Below are positions 34,259-42,909 of a stretch of DNA of 64,000 bases, piece by piece. The first letter of the stretch is position 1; every line of letters begins with the position of its first letter. The stretch lies in contig JACJZA010000012.1 of assembly GCA_020635825.1 (NCBI GenBank), positions 1 through 64,000 on the forward strand, in the 5' to 3' direction. The translations under genes were made by a program, and so were the position numbers. The notes under the pieces are model-generated. The model made no database searches, was not told the origin of the DNA, and saw nothing but the letters and a program-made list of their open reading frames with translations. This stretch comes from Flavobacteriales bacterium (lineage in GTDB: Bacteria; Bacteroidota; Bacteroidia; Flavobacteriales_E; Vicingaceae).

Positions 34259-34855
34259 TTAATCCCAGTTACCATTTGTGCTAGGCTCTGTCATAGAACC
34301 AAGAATAAGAGATTCACTCATGTCAATTCCTTCGTTATCCGTTTTTAAACCTTTAAAAATTTCAGTATAAGGAGCAGAAACTTCAAAAACTTTTACTTTT
34401 ACTTTTCCTTTTTCTACCTCTCCTGCATCAATTTTAAACTCTTTACCATCTGAAAATGGTATAATACTAATGTTGCTAACCACCTTGTCAAAATTTTCTT
34501 TAAACAACTCTTCTCTTACAGGAATTTTGGTCGTATCACGAGTAATAATACCCATTTCTAATGCTTTTGATTCTTGTCCTAATAAACTATCAGGAACTTC
34601 TCCAATAGCTTTTACAATAATTAAAGAATCGTTCATTAAGAAATCTTTTAATTGAGCAAAGGATTTAGCATACTCACCTCTAACTTTTTTGTAACTAATT
34701 TGAGCTTCTCTTACTTCTTCTAATCTTTCTATTACTACAGCTTTTCTTCTTTTAACTTCTTGCTCTAATTCAATTTTGCTTTGAATACTATTATAAATCA
34801 TGTAACCCATAAATAAAGCGGCTACTATAAGTACAATTTGAATAATATATTTCAT
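34259..34855 (-). CDS. Single-span membrane protein with coiled coil, pseudopilin-like
   Basis: The 198-residue product starts MKYIIQIVLIVAALFMGYMI (ATG 34855; an upstream TTG/ATG extension is unlikely because of the -7 box at 34880-34887). One N-terminal membrane helix continues into a charged helix (about 20-60, EVKRRKAVVIERLEEVREAQ), followed by a YAKSFAQLKDFL segment and an extracytoplasmic mixed domain. The long helix followed by such a segment resembles type II/IV pseudopilins, but there is no prepilin cleavage site, so this is only a resemblance. The function is unknown. Confidence 0.7.
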   Translation of the reverse strand: MKYIIQIVLIVAALFMGYMIYNSIQSKIELEQEVKRRKAVVIERLEEVREAQISYKKVRGEYAKSFAQLKDFLMNDSLIIVKAIGEVPDSLLGQESKALEMGIITRDTTKIPVREELFKENFDKVVSNISIIPFSDGKEFKIDAGEVEKGKVKVKVFEVSAPYTEIFKGLKTDNEGIDMSESLILGSMTEPSTNGNWD

Positions 34856-34879
34856 ATCACTAATTTTTTGAAAGTACCA

Positions 34880-34887
34880 CAAATCTA
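34880..34887 (-). promoter_or_regulatory. Candidate -7 box
   Basis: TAGATTTG on the minus strand, 24 bases before ATG 34855, matches TAnnTTTG. It lies at the upstream alternative start (34882), which argues against that start. Confidence 0.5.
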
Positions 34888-35000
34888 CAATTTTTTTTAT
34901 CCTTTAATAGCACTTCCTAAAAATTAATACTGTATTCATATTATTTACTTCATAATCGGTAGTTTTTTTCTATTAAAGGTTAATTTTATTTTCTCAATTG

Positions 35001-36440
35001 ATGCCATTCATGCAGACTACTTTTTACAAGTCATTACTTAAACACTTTGGATTTAAACCCACGGCCAATCAATTAAAAGTGATTGGAGAGTTAACCGATT
35101 TTACTTTTTCAGATTTTAAAAAACACACTTTTGTTCTCAAAGGATATGCTGGTACGGGAAAAACATCTATTGTTGGAGCGATGGTCAAAACATTGCCTGA
35201 GTTTAATATTACTCCAATTCTTTTAGCACCAACAGGAAGGGCAGCAAAAGTGCTTTCCAATTACTCTGGGCAACCTGCATTTACAATTCATAAAATGATT
35301 TATCAGCTAAAAACGGGAGGTGATGGTTATACCAAATTTTCGATAAAAGATAACAAATTTCAAAATGCCATTTTTTTTGTAGACGAAGCCTCTATGATAG
35401 GTAATGGTGGAGGACTTTCGAGTATAGGGTGGGGTGAACAAAAAAGTTTGTTGGATGATTTATTGCAATATGTTTTTTCAGGAATCAATTGTAAGTTGAT
35501 TTTGATTGGTGATACAGCACAGTTACCTCCTGTTGGATTAGAAATTAGTGCTGCTTTAGATGAAGATTTCTTGTATAAAAATTATTACCTCAATTTAGAG
35601 TTTAATGAGTTAAATGAAGTGGTTAGACAAGATAAAGAATCTGAAATTTTAGGTTTGGCTACTTATGTCCGCTCTAAAATATTAAAGCAAAACTGTTCAC
35701 TTCCTTTATTTAAAAATCTTAACAACACAGACGTAAAAGTTATTACCGGTTATGAATTAGAAGATGAATTAAATAGTGTTTATAGTAAATATGGGGATGA
35801 AAATGTGATGGTAGTTTGTAGAAGTAATAAAAGAGCCAATTTATTTAATCTTCAAATTAGAGCCAGAATAAAATGGATGGAAGATGAGTTGGCTACTGGA
35901 GATTATTTAATGGTGGTTAAAAACAATTATTTCTGGTTAGATGATTCGTCAAAAGCAGGTTTCATTGCTAATGGAGATATAGTGGAAGTTGTAAAAATAA
36001 AAGGGGAGGAAGAAAAGTATGGTTTTAGATTTATCAATATTACGATTAGGTTGGTAGATTACCCCAATGAACCTTATTTGGAATTAAAAATATTGCCCGA
36101 AAGCATGTTAACAGATACACCATCTTTATCTTCTGAACGATTTTTCCAACTCTATGAAGCGGTTTCGGAAGAATATAGTTACGAACCGAATCGAAAAAAG
36201 AGAAATGAATTAATTCGTCAAAATCCATATTACCAAGCTTTACAGGTTAAGTTTGCGTATGCAGTTACTTGTCATAAATCGCAAGGTGGGCAATGGGATG
36301 CTGTTTTTGTGGAGCAAGGCTTTTTAACCGAAGAAATGATAAACATTGAATATTTAAGATGGCTTTATACAGCGATAACTCGTGCTAAAAAAGAATTGTA
36401 TCTGGTTAATTTTAATGAGCAGTTTTTTGATAAGAAGTAA
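35001..36440 (+). CDS. RecD/PIF1-like superfamily 1B DNA helicase
   Basis: From ATG 35001 the product has 479 residues. Motifs are Walker A GYAGTGKT (48-55), the LLAPTGRAAKVL motif Ia, Walker B FVDEASM, GDTAQLPPVG (motif III) and the C-terminal TCHKSQGGQWD and YTAITRAK (motifs V-VI). These define a RecD-like 5'-3' helicase, but it is much shorter than RecD2 and has no RecBC partners here. A role in recombination or repair is inferred. Its 3' end runs into a hairpin shared with the convergent M48 gene. Confidence 0.87.
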   Translation: MPFMQTTFYKSLLKHFGFKPTANQLKVIGELTDFTFSDFKKHTFVLKGYAGTGKTSIVGAMVKTLPEFNITPILLAPTGRAAKVLSNYSGQPAFTIHKMIYQLKTGGDGYTKFSIKDNKFQNAIFFVDEASMIGNGGGLSSIGWGEQKSLLDDLLQYVFSGINCKLILIGDTAQLPPVGLEISAALDEDFLYKNYYLNLEFNELNEVVRQDKESEILGLATYVRSKILKQNCSLPLFKNLNNTDVKVITGYELEDELNSVYSKYGDENVMVVCRSNKRANLFNLQIRARIKWMEDELATGDYLMVVKNNYFWLDDSSKAGFIANGDIVEVVKIKGEEEKYGFRFINITIRLVDYPNEPYLELKILPESMLTDTPSLSSERFFQLYEAVSEEYSYEPNRKKRNELIRQNPYYQALQVKFAYAVTCHKSQGGQWDAVFVEQGFLTEEMINIEYLRWLYTAITRAKKELYLVNFNEQFFDKK

Positions 36441-36463
36441 ACATTAATAATGTTTACTTCTTA
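36431..36463. terminator. Palindrome spanning two convergent stop codons
   Basis: Arms of 15 bp (36431-36445 and 36449-36463) are perfect complements around a 3-base centre. The left arm carries the helicase stop and the centre carries the M48 stop. There is no long T run after it, so it may stabilise 3' ends as much as terminate. Confidence 0.6.
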
Positions 36464-38405
36464 AAGTTGACATCATTAGTTTTCTTTTGTAAGCATTCAA
36501 TGTTAAATTTCCTACATTTACGTTGTACGTTCCAATACATGTTTTTTTATTTTTATTGTATTCTATTGTTCTTGCCAAAAACATGGTAGGAGTTGGTGAA
36601 CTTCCAGTTAAAACTATAATAGCAACTGTAGCGCCAGCAGAAACACATACTTGATAATCAAAGTTAACATATTGAAAAGAGGAGTATTTATTTTTTGCTA
36701 AATAAGAACCAAGTTCTGGACTTAAAATAGTTAAATTTTGATTTATCTTGGATAAAGGACTTACAAGATTTGAAAGGTTGTTGAGAAAAATAGATTCTTG
36801 AAGATCAGTATCAAGTAAACTTTGAGTGCTTTTATGTTCTTTTATTTCAACTGGACATTTGTTCATGTAAAAATCATTTGACAAACTATCAAATTGATGA
36901 GTTAAATCTTTCTCCAAAAAATAAAGTTTAATTGGTTTTTTACTTTCACAATTATAGGCTGTTACTTTATTAAAAACATATAATGATTTTTGTTGTTCAT
37001 ATTTAGAGGGATGAATCAATTCATCTATAAATAATTTATGTTTTCCATCAGCTGAAATATATTGAGCTAACAAATCTGTTTTTTTACCCTTGCTAATGGC
37101 GTAGTTATTTAATCCTTTAGTTAATAATATTTCTGGTACTTCGTTTTCAGGGACAATACTTAAGAAATAATCAAAAAACTTTTGTGTATTATAAATTCTT
37201 AATTTTTTTAAGTTTTGAAGAATGGTATCGTTATGAGGTGTTATATATATCCCATTTACAATTTTGTCTAAATAATTATATGATAACATATTTTTATAAA
37301 TACCAGAAAAAATTTGTTTGTTGGATTTAAATTTTTTTGAATAGAGTAATCGTCTCAAAGATTCCGCTATATAATAGGCTTGTTCGTTAGTGCCTTCTGA
37401 TAAATATCCTTCTAATGCAAGTTCCAAACAATCAAAATAAGAATGTGATTCCATGTTGTTTTTCATGGAATGAATTCTAGCTTCTGCTTTAATTTTTTGA
37501 AATAATAAACTATCTACTAAATAATTTTTCCCATTGTTCATTAAAGGAACCCACTCCTTTAAGCTATCTAATCTTTCTTGAGAAGGTGGATGAGTTTTTA
37601 GATATCTTCTTTGTCGGTAGTTGTTGTAATTTTTTAGATTAGTTTCTAGGTTTAAAAATAATTGTTCTACAAAAAAACCAGATTGATTGTCATACCCAGA
37701 TGCCGTTAACATAAATGCAGCTTTATTATCAGCATCTATTTCAATATTCTGACTAGCTTTTTCATATTTCCTTTTTTTATCATTAAACATATCGTATGAA
37801 TTCATATAATCTAACCACTCATAATTTGCTTTATAATCTTGTATTAAGTGACCAATTTCATGAGCTAAGATATAAGCTACTTCAGCTTCAGTATTTAAAT
37901 AAATAAAATTGTGAACATTAAAAAGAATTGTTCCATCATACATTGCATATGCATTAATTTCAGTTTCTTTTGATGGATAAACATGTATGTTATATTTTTT
38001 AATAAATTCTTCTGATGTAATTTTTTGTATGATTTTATTTAAATAATCTTCAATGATGTCATAATTATATGCTATTGTGCCATTTTCAAAAACATCTTTT
38101 TTAGTAAACTGGTTAATGTATAACAAACTATTGTCAAGATTTGTTTTCGCATCTCTTTTATGAATCGTATAATAGTGTACACTATCCATGTCGAGATTGA
38201 TTTTAAACTTTTCAGGAAGAACTTTTGGTTGAGATTCTGGAAAAATATTTTGACTAATTAAAAAATTAGAAAATAGAGATAAATAAAAAACTAGGACGAT
38301 TTTTAAACTAATTAGCTTAGTCGTTGATATTGTTTGAATTGCCAAACTCTTTAATGATAACTTTTTTCCTTTTTTCGATAATGTAGAAAGATACATAAAC
38401 TCCAT
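36444..38405 (-). CDS. Exported M48 family zinc metalloprotease
   Basis: The 653-residue frame carries the zinc motif HEIGH (His182, Glu183, His186) in YILAHEIGHLIQDY, with a downstream DADNKAAFMLT segment offering the third ligand, as in M48/Oma1-BepA-like peptidases. A hydrophobic export segment (about 34-50) lies well inside the frame, so the true start may be lower: ATG 38396 or TTG 38345. With any of these the gene overlaps the end of the 1032-residue gene by 29-89 bases. A C-terminal 200-residue part is unrecognised. It is the last gene of the chaperone/barrel cluster and could process or quality-control its products (inference). Confidence 0.82.
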   Translation of the reverse strand: MEFMYLSTLSKKGKKLSLKSLAIQTISTTKLISLKIVLVFYLSLFSNFLISQNIFPESQPKVLPEKFKINLDMDSVHYYTIHKRDAKTNLDNSLLYINQFTKKDVFENGTIAYNYDIIEDYLNKIIQKITSEEFIKKYNIHVYPSKETEINAYAMYDGTILFNVHNFIYLNTEAEVAYILAHEIGHLIQDYKANYEWLDYMNSYDMFNDKKRKYEKASQNIEIDADNKAAFMLTASGYDNQSGFFVEQLFLNLETNLKNYNNYRQRRYLKTHPPSQERLDSLKEWVPLMNNGKNYLVDSLLFQKIKAEARIHSMKNNMESHSYFDCLELALEGYLSEGTNEQAYYIAESLRRLLYSKKFKSNKQIFSGIYKNMLSYNYLDKIVNGIYITPHNDTILQNLKKLRIYNTQKFFDYFLSIVPENEVPEILLTKGLNNYAISKGKKTDLLAQYISADGKHKLFIDELIHPSKYEQQKSLYVFNKVTAYNCESKKPIKLYFLEKDLTHQFDSLSNDFYMNKCPVEIKEHKSTQSLLDTDLQESIFLNNLSNLVSPLSKINQNLTILSPELGSYLAKNKYSSFQYVNFDYQVCVSAGATVAIIVLTGSSPTPTMFLARTIEYNKNKKTCIGTYNVNVGNLTLNAYKRKLMMSTLRSKHY

Positions 38406-41400
38406 CTTGAGTATTTTTAAGCGTCAAAGGTATATTATTTCGTGTAAGAGTGTATTTGCTTCCAAGAATATTTTCATCCATGGTAATAATATACTCCCCA
38501 TTAGGCATATAAAACTCAAATCGACCATTGATGTCCGTTAATGTATTGTAAGTTTTACCATTAGTTGCTGTAATTTTAATTCTAGAGAGGTCAAATGGTT
38601 TTGAAGTGTCAGCAACCGCAATTTTCTGTCTATCTAAAACTACATCTCCATATACTTTTACTCCTCTAACAAATGGGATATATTGAGTGGTATTGCTCAC
38701 CACAAATAATGAATCTTTTACGTCAGGAAACCAACCTGTTAATTCATCTAAAGCAAAAACTCTAAAGTCGTAATTTTCTACAGGTATGTTTTTTATAGCA
38801 GCTTTTCCTTCATTATTGGTAATAACCTCTTTAGCTCCCATTCTTATTACCACATTTTCTATAGCAGGTTCGTCTTTGTCTTTCTCTCCATTTCCGTTTA
38901 TATCATAGAAAGAAACAAAATCAACAGAAGCTGATACTTTCTTTACAAATGGAATTGGAATTCCAAATTCTTTTCTGATAGTAGCTCCTAAATTAAAGTT
39001 TTGGTTAGTAGTTCTTTCCGGTTCTTCAAGGTTAGCAACAATTAATGTGTCGCTAGTGTAAACAGAACCATAATTACTAGAATTAAATGAGTAGTTTCCT
39101 CTTAAGCTAAATCTCCAACCAGAATTTGTAAAGTAAAATAGTTCAGGGAAAAGTCCAATAGAGTGGTTTTTATATACGTTTCCATAATTATAAATTACAC
39201 TTGATTGTAACACCAAATGTTTGTTTTTAAATTGATGCTGATTTTGTAATGATAATCTAACCCATTGTGGGGTAACTCCTCTATAAAGCTGAGTCTGTAA
39301 TGAAGACACCGAGAATGCTCCATAATTATATCTGGTAGTAAAACTCCAAACTCTGTATCTTAATAATGATGAGAATTGGAAAGTAAAATAGTTTTTATAA
39401 TCTTGCTCAATTACATCAACGGGTAAACTATAACCTGCTCTAAAAAAAGCACTTCCTAAAAAGTTGTGTAAGAAATTAAAAGTAGAATACCTGAAACTTA
39501 AACCTCTCATGTGTAATCTACTATTTAAGAAATCTCTATAATCGTAAAATACTCCTGGTTGGTAAGCTCCTCTATCAGTTTTTGTAGAAAATACTAAGTT
39601 ATTGGTTAGTAGTTCTTGTTTATAAAATAAAGTATTTGTGTAAGTATTATAAGTGTGTACATTTTGGTAACGATTAGCTAAATAAACATCCCAAAGGCTA
39701 TTTAATTTATAACTTGAACGATGATTAAAACTTAATCTTTTGTAAGCTCCAGTACTAAAATTTTTATCATTGTATCTTCCACCAAAATTTACTTTTAGTT
39801 TTTTATCAATAAACTGACTTGAGTAATTACCACCAACTAAATATCCAACATAAGGATCAACTTGAGTATTAATGTTATCATCTTCTCTTCTAGTTAATGC
39901 GCCAATAAAACTGAAGAAATGACGTCTTTGAATATTAAAGTTTGGAAGTAAGGAGAAAGAGTTGATGTTTTTATTTCCTATGTAATTAGTTTGTCTACCA
40001 AATTTCCCGGTAATATTAAAGTAATCATTATGTCGATAAGTGTGAAATAAACCATAAGATTCATTTCTTACAGGACCAAAAATACCAGGAGATTTCACAT
40101 AAAAAATCCCTGTTTTGTGTTTCTCTAGATAAGAATAAGTTGCTCTTACTCCTTTTCCATACCCTGTAATACCAATTATGTTTCCACTAAGTTGACCGAC
40201 TTCGATGGTTTTTTTATCATCAAAATAACCCACATACCATGGAGAGTTGGTTAAATAATTATTGGTGTAGTAATTTCGACTATAATTGAGTTGAGCAAAA
40301 TAGCTCAAACTTGCTTTTTCGTTTAGTTGTTTAAATCCTCTCATATTCATAGACATAAAAGAATTTACATCTAATAAGTTTTGCGCAGTTGCTTCAACGA
40401 TTAAAGGTAAATAAGGGTAAGAGTAATTATCGACTTTTGCTTGATTAGGTAGTTTAATAAAATCAACTTTATTTCCTTTTTTAAATGCACCTTCTTGTAT
40501 ACTCTTTGGCTCACTACTGTTTATATACATACTGTATTTTTTGTATTCTAAACTAGTATTTGGAAGGTAACTGTTTATAGAGATTTTTCTGTAATTTCTT
40601 TCTTTATCAGTAATGATGGAGGTTTTGTAGGTAAGAGTAGTATCTTCGTTAGGTTCTAGGCTTAAAGTGAAATTGGGTTCTTTAAGCATAATATCATTGG
40701 TGTCAGTAAGCATAATATCACCTTTCAGTGTTTTATAACTCACAAAAATGTCTTGTTTATAATTTCCTGTATTTTCAATGTTGTAATTAAATTTTTTAGT
40801 GGTTTCACCATTTCTAAAATAGAATCGGTTAGATGGTTCAACATTTACGTTCCAGGAAATGGATTTTTTGGTTTTTAAAGTAAAAAAGTTATTTCCAATT
40901 TGTTGATTATCTTCACCCATAATAAAGGTATTGATAATAATTTCTGTGTTTCCATTCATTAATTTAGTTGGAACAAGGATAATTGGGATAAATAAAGTAT
41001 CACCTACCAGTACTTCATATTGACTATCATTTCCGGTAAGTTGAGTCCAACTACCCGGCGATAACACATCTAAGGTAAATTTTATATTTTCATTACTGTT
41101 GTTGTAAATTTTTAAAACATTGGAAATAATTTCTCCTTGTTTTAGTTCAATTTCAGCATAATTAAATCCTGTTAATATTTTATCATTTTCACTACCTTGT
41201 AAAGCAGCTGTTGAATCCTGATTTATTTGAGGTGTAGTGTTAGAAATCGTCGAATCAACTTGTGTTAAAGATGAATCGGTTGATAATAAATCTTCAAGAG
41301 GAGATCCTAGAATAGAATCGTTTTGTGCAGAAATAGAAGAAAATGACAAAATACCCATTAAAAATATTAATGAGAATTTTGAAGCCAATGATAAGATGAA

Positions 41401-41415
41401 GTAATTATTCTTCAA
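38317..41415 (-). CDS. Large outer-membrane protein, usher-like: Ig-like domains, beta-barrel, C-terminal Ig-like domains
   Basis: The 1032 residues begin with a signal peptide (about 1-30, ending SISA/QND). Residues about 70-330 are Ig-like domains (AEIELKQGEIISNVLKIYNN), 340-830 are short alternating aromatic-rich strands typical of an outer-membrane barrel, and about 845-1015 are two SpaA/carboxypeptidase-regulatory-like domains (DINGNGEKDKDEP, then LTDINGRFEFYMPNGEY). There is no T9SS sorting signal. The order (periplasmic domains, barrel, C-terminal Ig domains) and its neighbours recall chaperone-usher ushers, but I see no direct sequence signature of FimD/PapC. It starts 5 bases after the small exported protein gene, so they are cotranscribed. 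Confidence 0.78.
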   Translation of the reverse strand: MKNNYFILSLASKFSLIFLMGILSFSSISAQNDSILGSPLEDLLSTDSSLTQVDSTISNTTPQINQDSTAALQGSENDKILTGFNYAEIELKQGEIISNVLKIYNNSNENIKFTLDVLSPGSWTQLTGNDSQYEVLVGDTLFIPIILVPTKLMNGNTEIIINTFIMGEDNQQIGNNFFTLKTKKSISWNVNVEPSNRFYFRNGETTKKFNYNIENTGNYKQDIFVSYKTLKGDIMLTDTNDIMLKEPNFTLSLEPNEDTTLTYKTSIITDKERNYRKISINSYLPNTSLEYKKYSMYINSSEPKSIQEGAFKKGNKVDFIKLPNQAKVDNYSYPYLPLIVEATAQNLLDVNSFMSMNMRGFKQLNEKASLSYFAQLNYSRNYYTNNYLTNSPWYVGYFDDKKTIEVGQLSGNIIGITGYGKGVRATYSYLEKHKTGIFYVKSPGIFGPVRNESYGLFHTYRHNDYFNITGKFGRQTNYIGNKNINSFSLLPNFNIQRRHFFSFIGALTRREDDNINTQVDPYVGYLVGGNYSSQFIDKKLKVNFGGRYNDKNFSTGAYKRLSFNHRSSYKLNSLWDVYLANRYQNVHTYNTYTNTLFYKQELLTNNLVFSTKTDRGAYQPGVFYDYRDFLNSRLHMRGLSFRYSTFNFLHNFLGSAFFRAGYSLPVDVIEQDYKNYFTFQFSSLLRYRVWSFTTRYNYGAFSVSSLQTQLYRGVTPQWVRLSLQNQHQFKNKHLVLQSSVIYNYGNVYKNHSIGLFPELFYFTNSGWRFSLRGNYSFNSSNYGSVYTSDTLIVANLEEPERTTNQNFNLGATIRKEFGIPIPFVKKVSASVDFVSFYDINGNGEKDKDEPAIENVVIRMGAKEVITNNEGKAAIKNIPVENYDFRVFALDELTGWFPDVKDSLFVVSNTTQYIPFVRGVKVYGDVVLDRQKIAVADTSKPFDLSRIKITATNGKTYNTLTDINGRFEFYMPNGEYIITMDENILGSKYTLTRNNIPLTLKNTQDGVYVSFYIIEKRKKVIIKEFGNSNNIND

Positions 41416-41420
41416 AAATC

Positions 41421-42041
41421 TTAAGGATTTTCTTCTAAATGAAATCTAATATTTAACTGATAGATTCCGGGATTGTATGCAAAAGTAGGAGTTACTCTAA
41501 TATCTACATCAAAGTTAAACTCGTCATAATTACCCATATAATCACCGGGACCATTTACATTATTAACACAACTTCCAGCTGGTGTAACAGGTAATAAAGG
41601 TGCTATAATATCTATTAAGTCACCATTATTTGCAAATGTTTGAAACACGCCATCAATTGGAGATGTAGAACAAGCATTTCTAATCCTAACCTCGAGAGTG
41701 CTCATAGGAGGGTTAGTTGCTGCGCCACTTCCATACTGAAGAAGTTCTTCCCATTCATTTGCCGGTGTTCCTGCACCTGGATTGTTGTCAATAATCATCA
41801 CTAAACTCCATGAACACAATGGATCAATAATGGCTTTATCCTGAACTCGAACTCTGATTTTGGCAACACTATTAATAATAATACCGCCATTATAACTTGT
41901 AAAATCATCAAAAGTCATTAATGAATTTACAGTAGTATTAGGAACGAGCTCAACTAAACCACAATGAATTTGTGCATGAAGTTGAATGCTAAAAAATAAA
42001 GCAACAAATAAGCTAAATACAGATTTTCGTATTAAAATCAT
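41421..42041 (-). CDS. Small exported subunit-like protein (paralogue 2)
   Basis: The 206-residue protein has a signal peptide (about 1-23, ending LHA/QIH) and an all-beta mature part with four Cys, enough for two disulphides. It shares layout with the next upstream gene: an N-terminal FDDFTSYNGGI / FDEINEYYAGI segment, a central S-L-E-(V/L)-R motif, and a C-terminal strand, here GIYQLNIRFHLEENP. That alternating hydrophobic C-terminal strand is reminiscent of pilin-type subunits. It is followed 5 bases later by the 1032-residue barrel gene. Family unknown; a minor subunit is inferred. Confidence 0.7.
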   Translation of the reverse strand: MILIRKSVFSLFVALFFSIQLHAQIHCGLVELVPNTTVNSLMTFDDFTSYNGGIIINSVAKIRVRVQDKAIIDPLCSWSLVMIIDNNPGAGTPANEWEELLQYGSGAATNPPMSTLEVRIRNACSTSPIDGVFQTFANNGDLIDIIAPLLPVTPAGSCVNNVNGPGDYMGNYDEFNFDVDIRVTPTFAYNPGIYQLNIRFHLEENP

Positions 42042-42053
42042 ATAAATACAATA

Positions 42054-42085
42054 AAAGGATAAGGGAATTTCATCCCTTATCCTTT
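42054..42085 (-). terminator. Strong intercistronic hairpin between the two subunit genes
   Basis: A 13-bp perfect stem AAAGGATAAGGGA with its complement and a 6-base loop (42067-42072) lies 17 bases after the upstream subunit gene. The T run after it is short (TTTTATT), so it may be a partial terminator or an RNA-stabilising hairpin that raises the upstream subunit relative to the downstream genes. Confidence 0.7.
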
Positions 42086-42102
42086 AAAAACATTGTTACT
42101 TT

Positions 42103-42879
42103 TTATTGGTCTTCTAATAAAATGTATTGAACATACATTGTATAAACACCTGGCTCAGCATAAGCTCCTGCACCATTTACAGTAACTATATCCTCAAATG
42201 TAGCACCATCAGCGTCAGCTGCATTTGGGAAAATTGCCGGTAAACCTGGTAAAATTCTGTAATCAATTACATAAAAGTAATCAGAAGTTACACCGGTTTG
42301 TGTTAAATAACTACCACCTGGTAAAAAGTCATCACCAGGAACACCTGAGGTACCAGCATGTCCACCGATATACTTATCGTTAGTTGTAGGAGGTGTATTT
42401 GTACCACCATTTACATATAAACTGTTACCAGCACTTGGAACAGTAGCAGGTGAAAATGCTTGACTATAGTCAGCAAAAAGACCTGCAGCAGCAGCAGCAC
42501 CATTGTTTGGTTGAGCTTGTCTAAGCTCTAATAAACTTAATGGTAAATCAGGAACCGCATTTGGGTTATTATTACCATATTCTATTTGTTGATCCCAAAA
42601 CTCAGGACCATTTGTACCTGTAGATCTACCTACAGCATATAAGTCCCAGCTTACAGTAGAACTTACTCTTAATACAGTAGCACCATACTTAGTTATACCA
42701 GCGTAGTACTCATTAATTTCATCGAATACAAATTCGATTTGATCCGGAGTCGTCATATCCAGCTGTAAAACCGGTTGAAGATCCATCGTCACAGTAACGT
42801 CTTTTTCATCGATCAACTGTGCATTTGCAGTAGCTCCAAATAGTAAGAAAGCACCACATAAGTAACTTAACTTTTTCAT
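42103..42879 (-). CDS. Small exported subunit-like protein (paralogue 1, likely major)
   Basis: The 258-residue protein has a clear signal peptide (1-20, ending ANA/QLI) and a mature part without Cys. It begins with an alternating beta segment (VTVTMDLQPVLQLDMTT) and ends with GVYTMYVQYILLEDQ, the same pattern as paralogue 2. A Gly/Ala-rich segment (NNGAAAAAGLF) lies near the middle. It has no T9SS signal. Its position right after the chaperone-like gene and before a strong hairpin suits the major, abundant subunit of a surface structure (inference). Confidence 0.72.
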   Translation of the reverse strand: MKKLSYLCGAFLLFGATANAQLIDEKDVTVTMDLQPVLQLDMTTPDQIEFVFDEINEYYAGITKYGATVLRVSSTVSWDLYAVGRSTGTNGPEFWDQQIEYGNNNPNAVPDLPLSLLELRQAQPNNGAAAAAGLFADYSQAFSPATVPSAGNSLYVNGGTNTPPTTNDKYIGGHAGTSGVPGDDFLPGGSYLTQTGVTSDYFYVIDYRILPGLPAIFPNAADADGATFEDIVTVNGAGAYAEPGVYTMYVQYILLEDQ

Positions 42880-42909
42880 AGTTGTTTGTTTTAAGGGTTA
42901 TTATTTACT

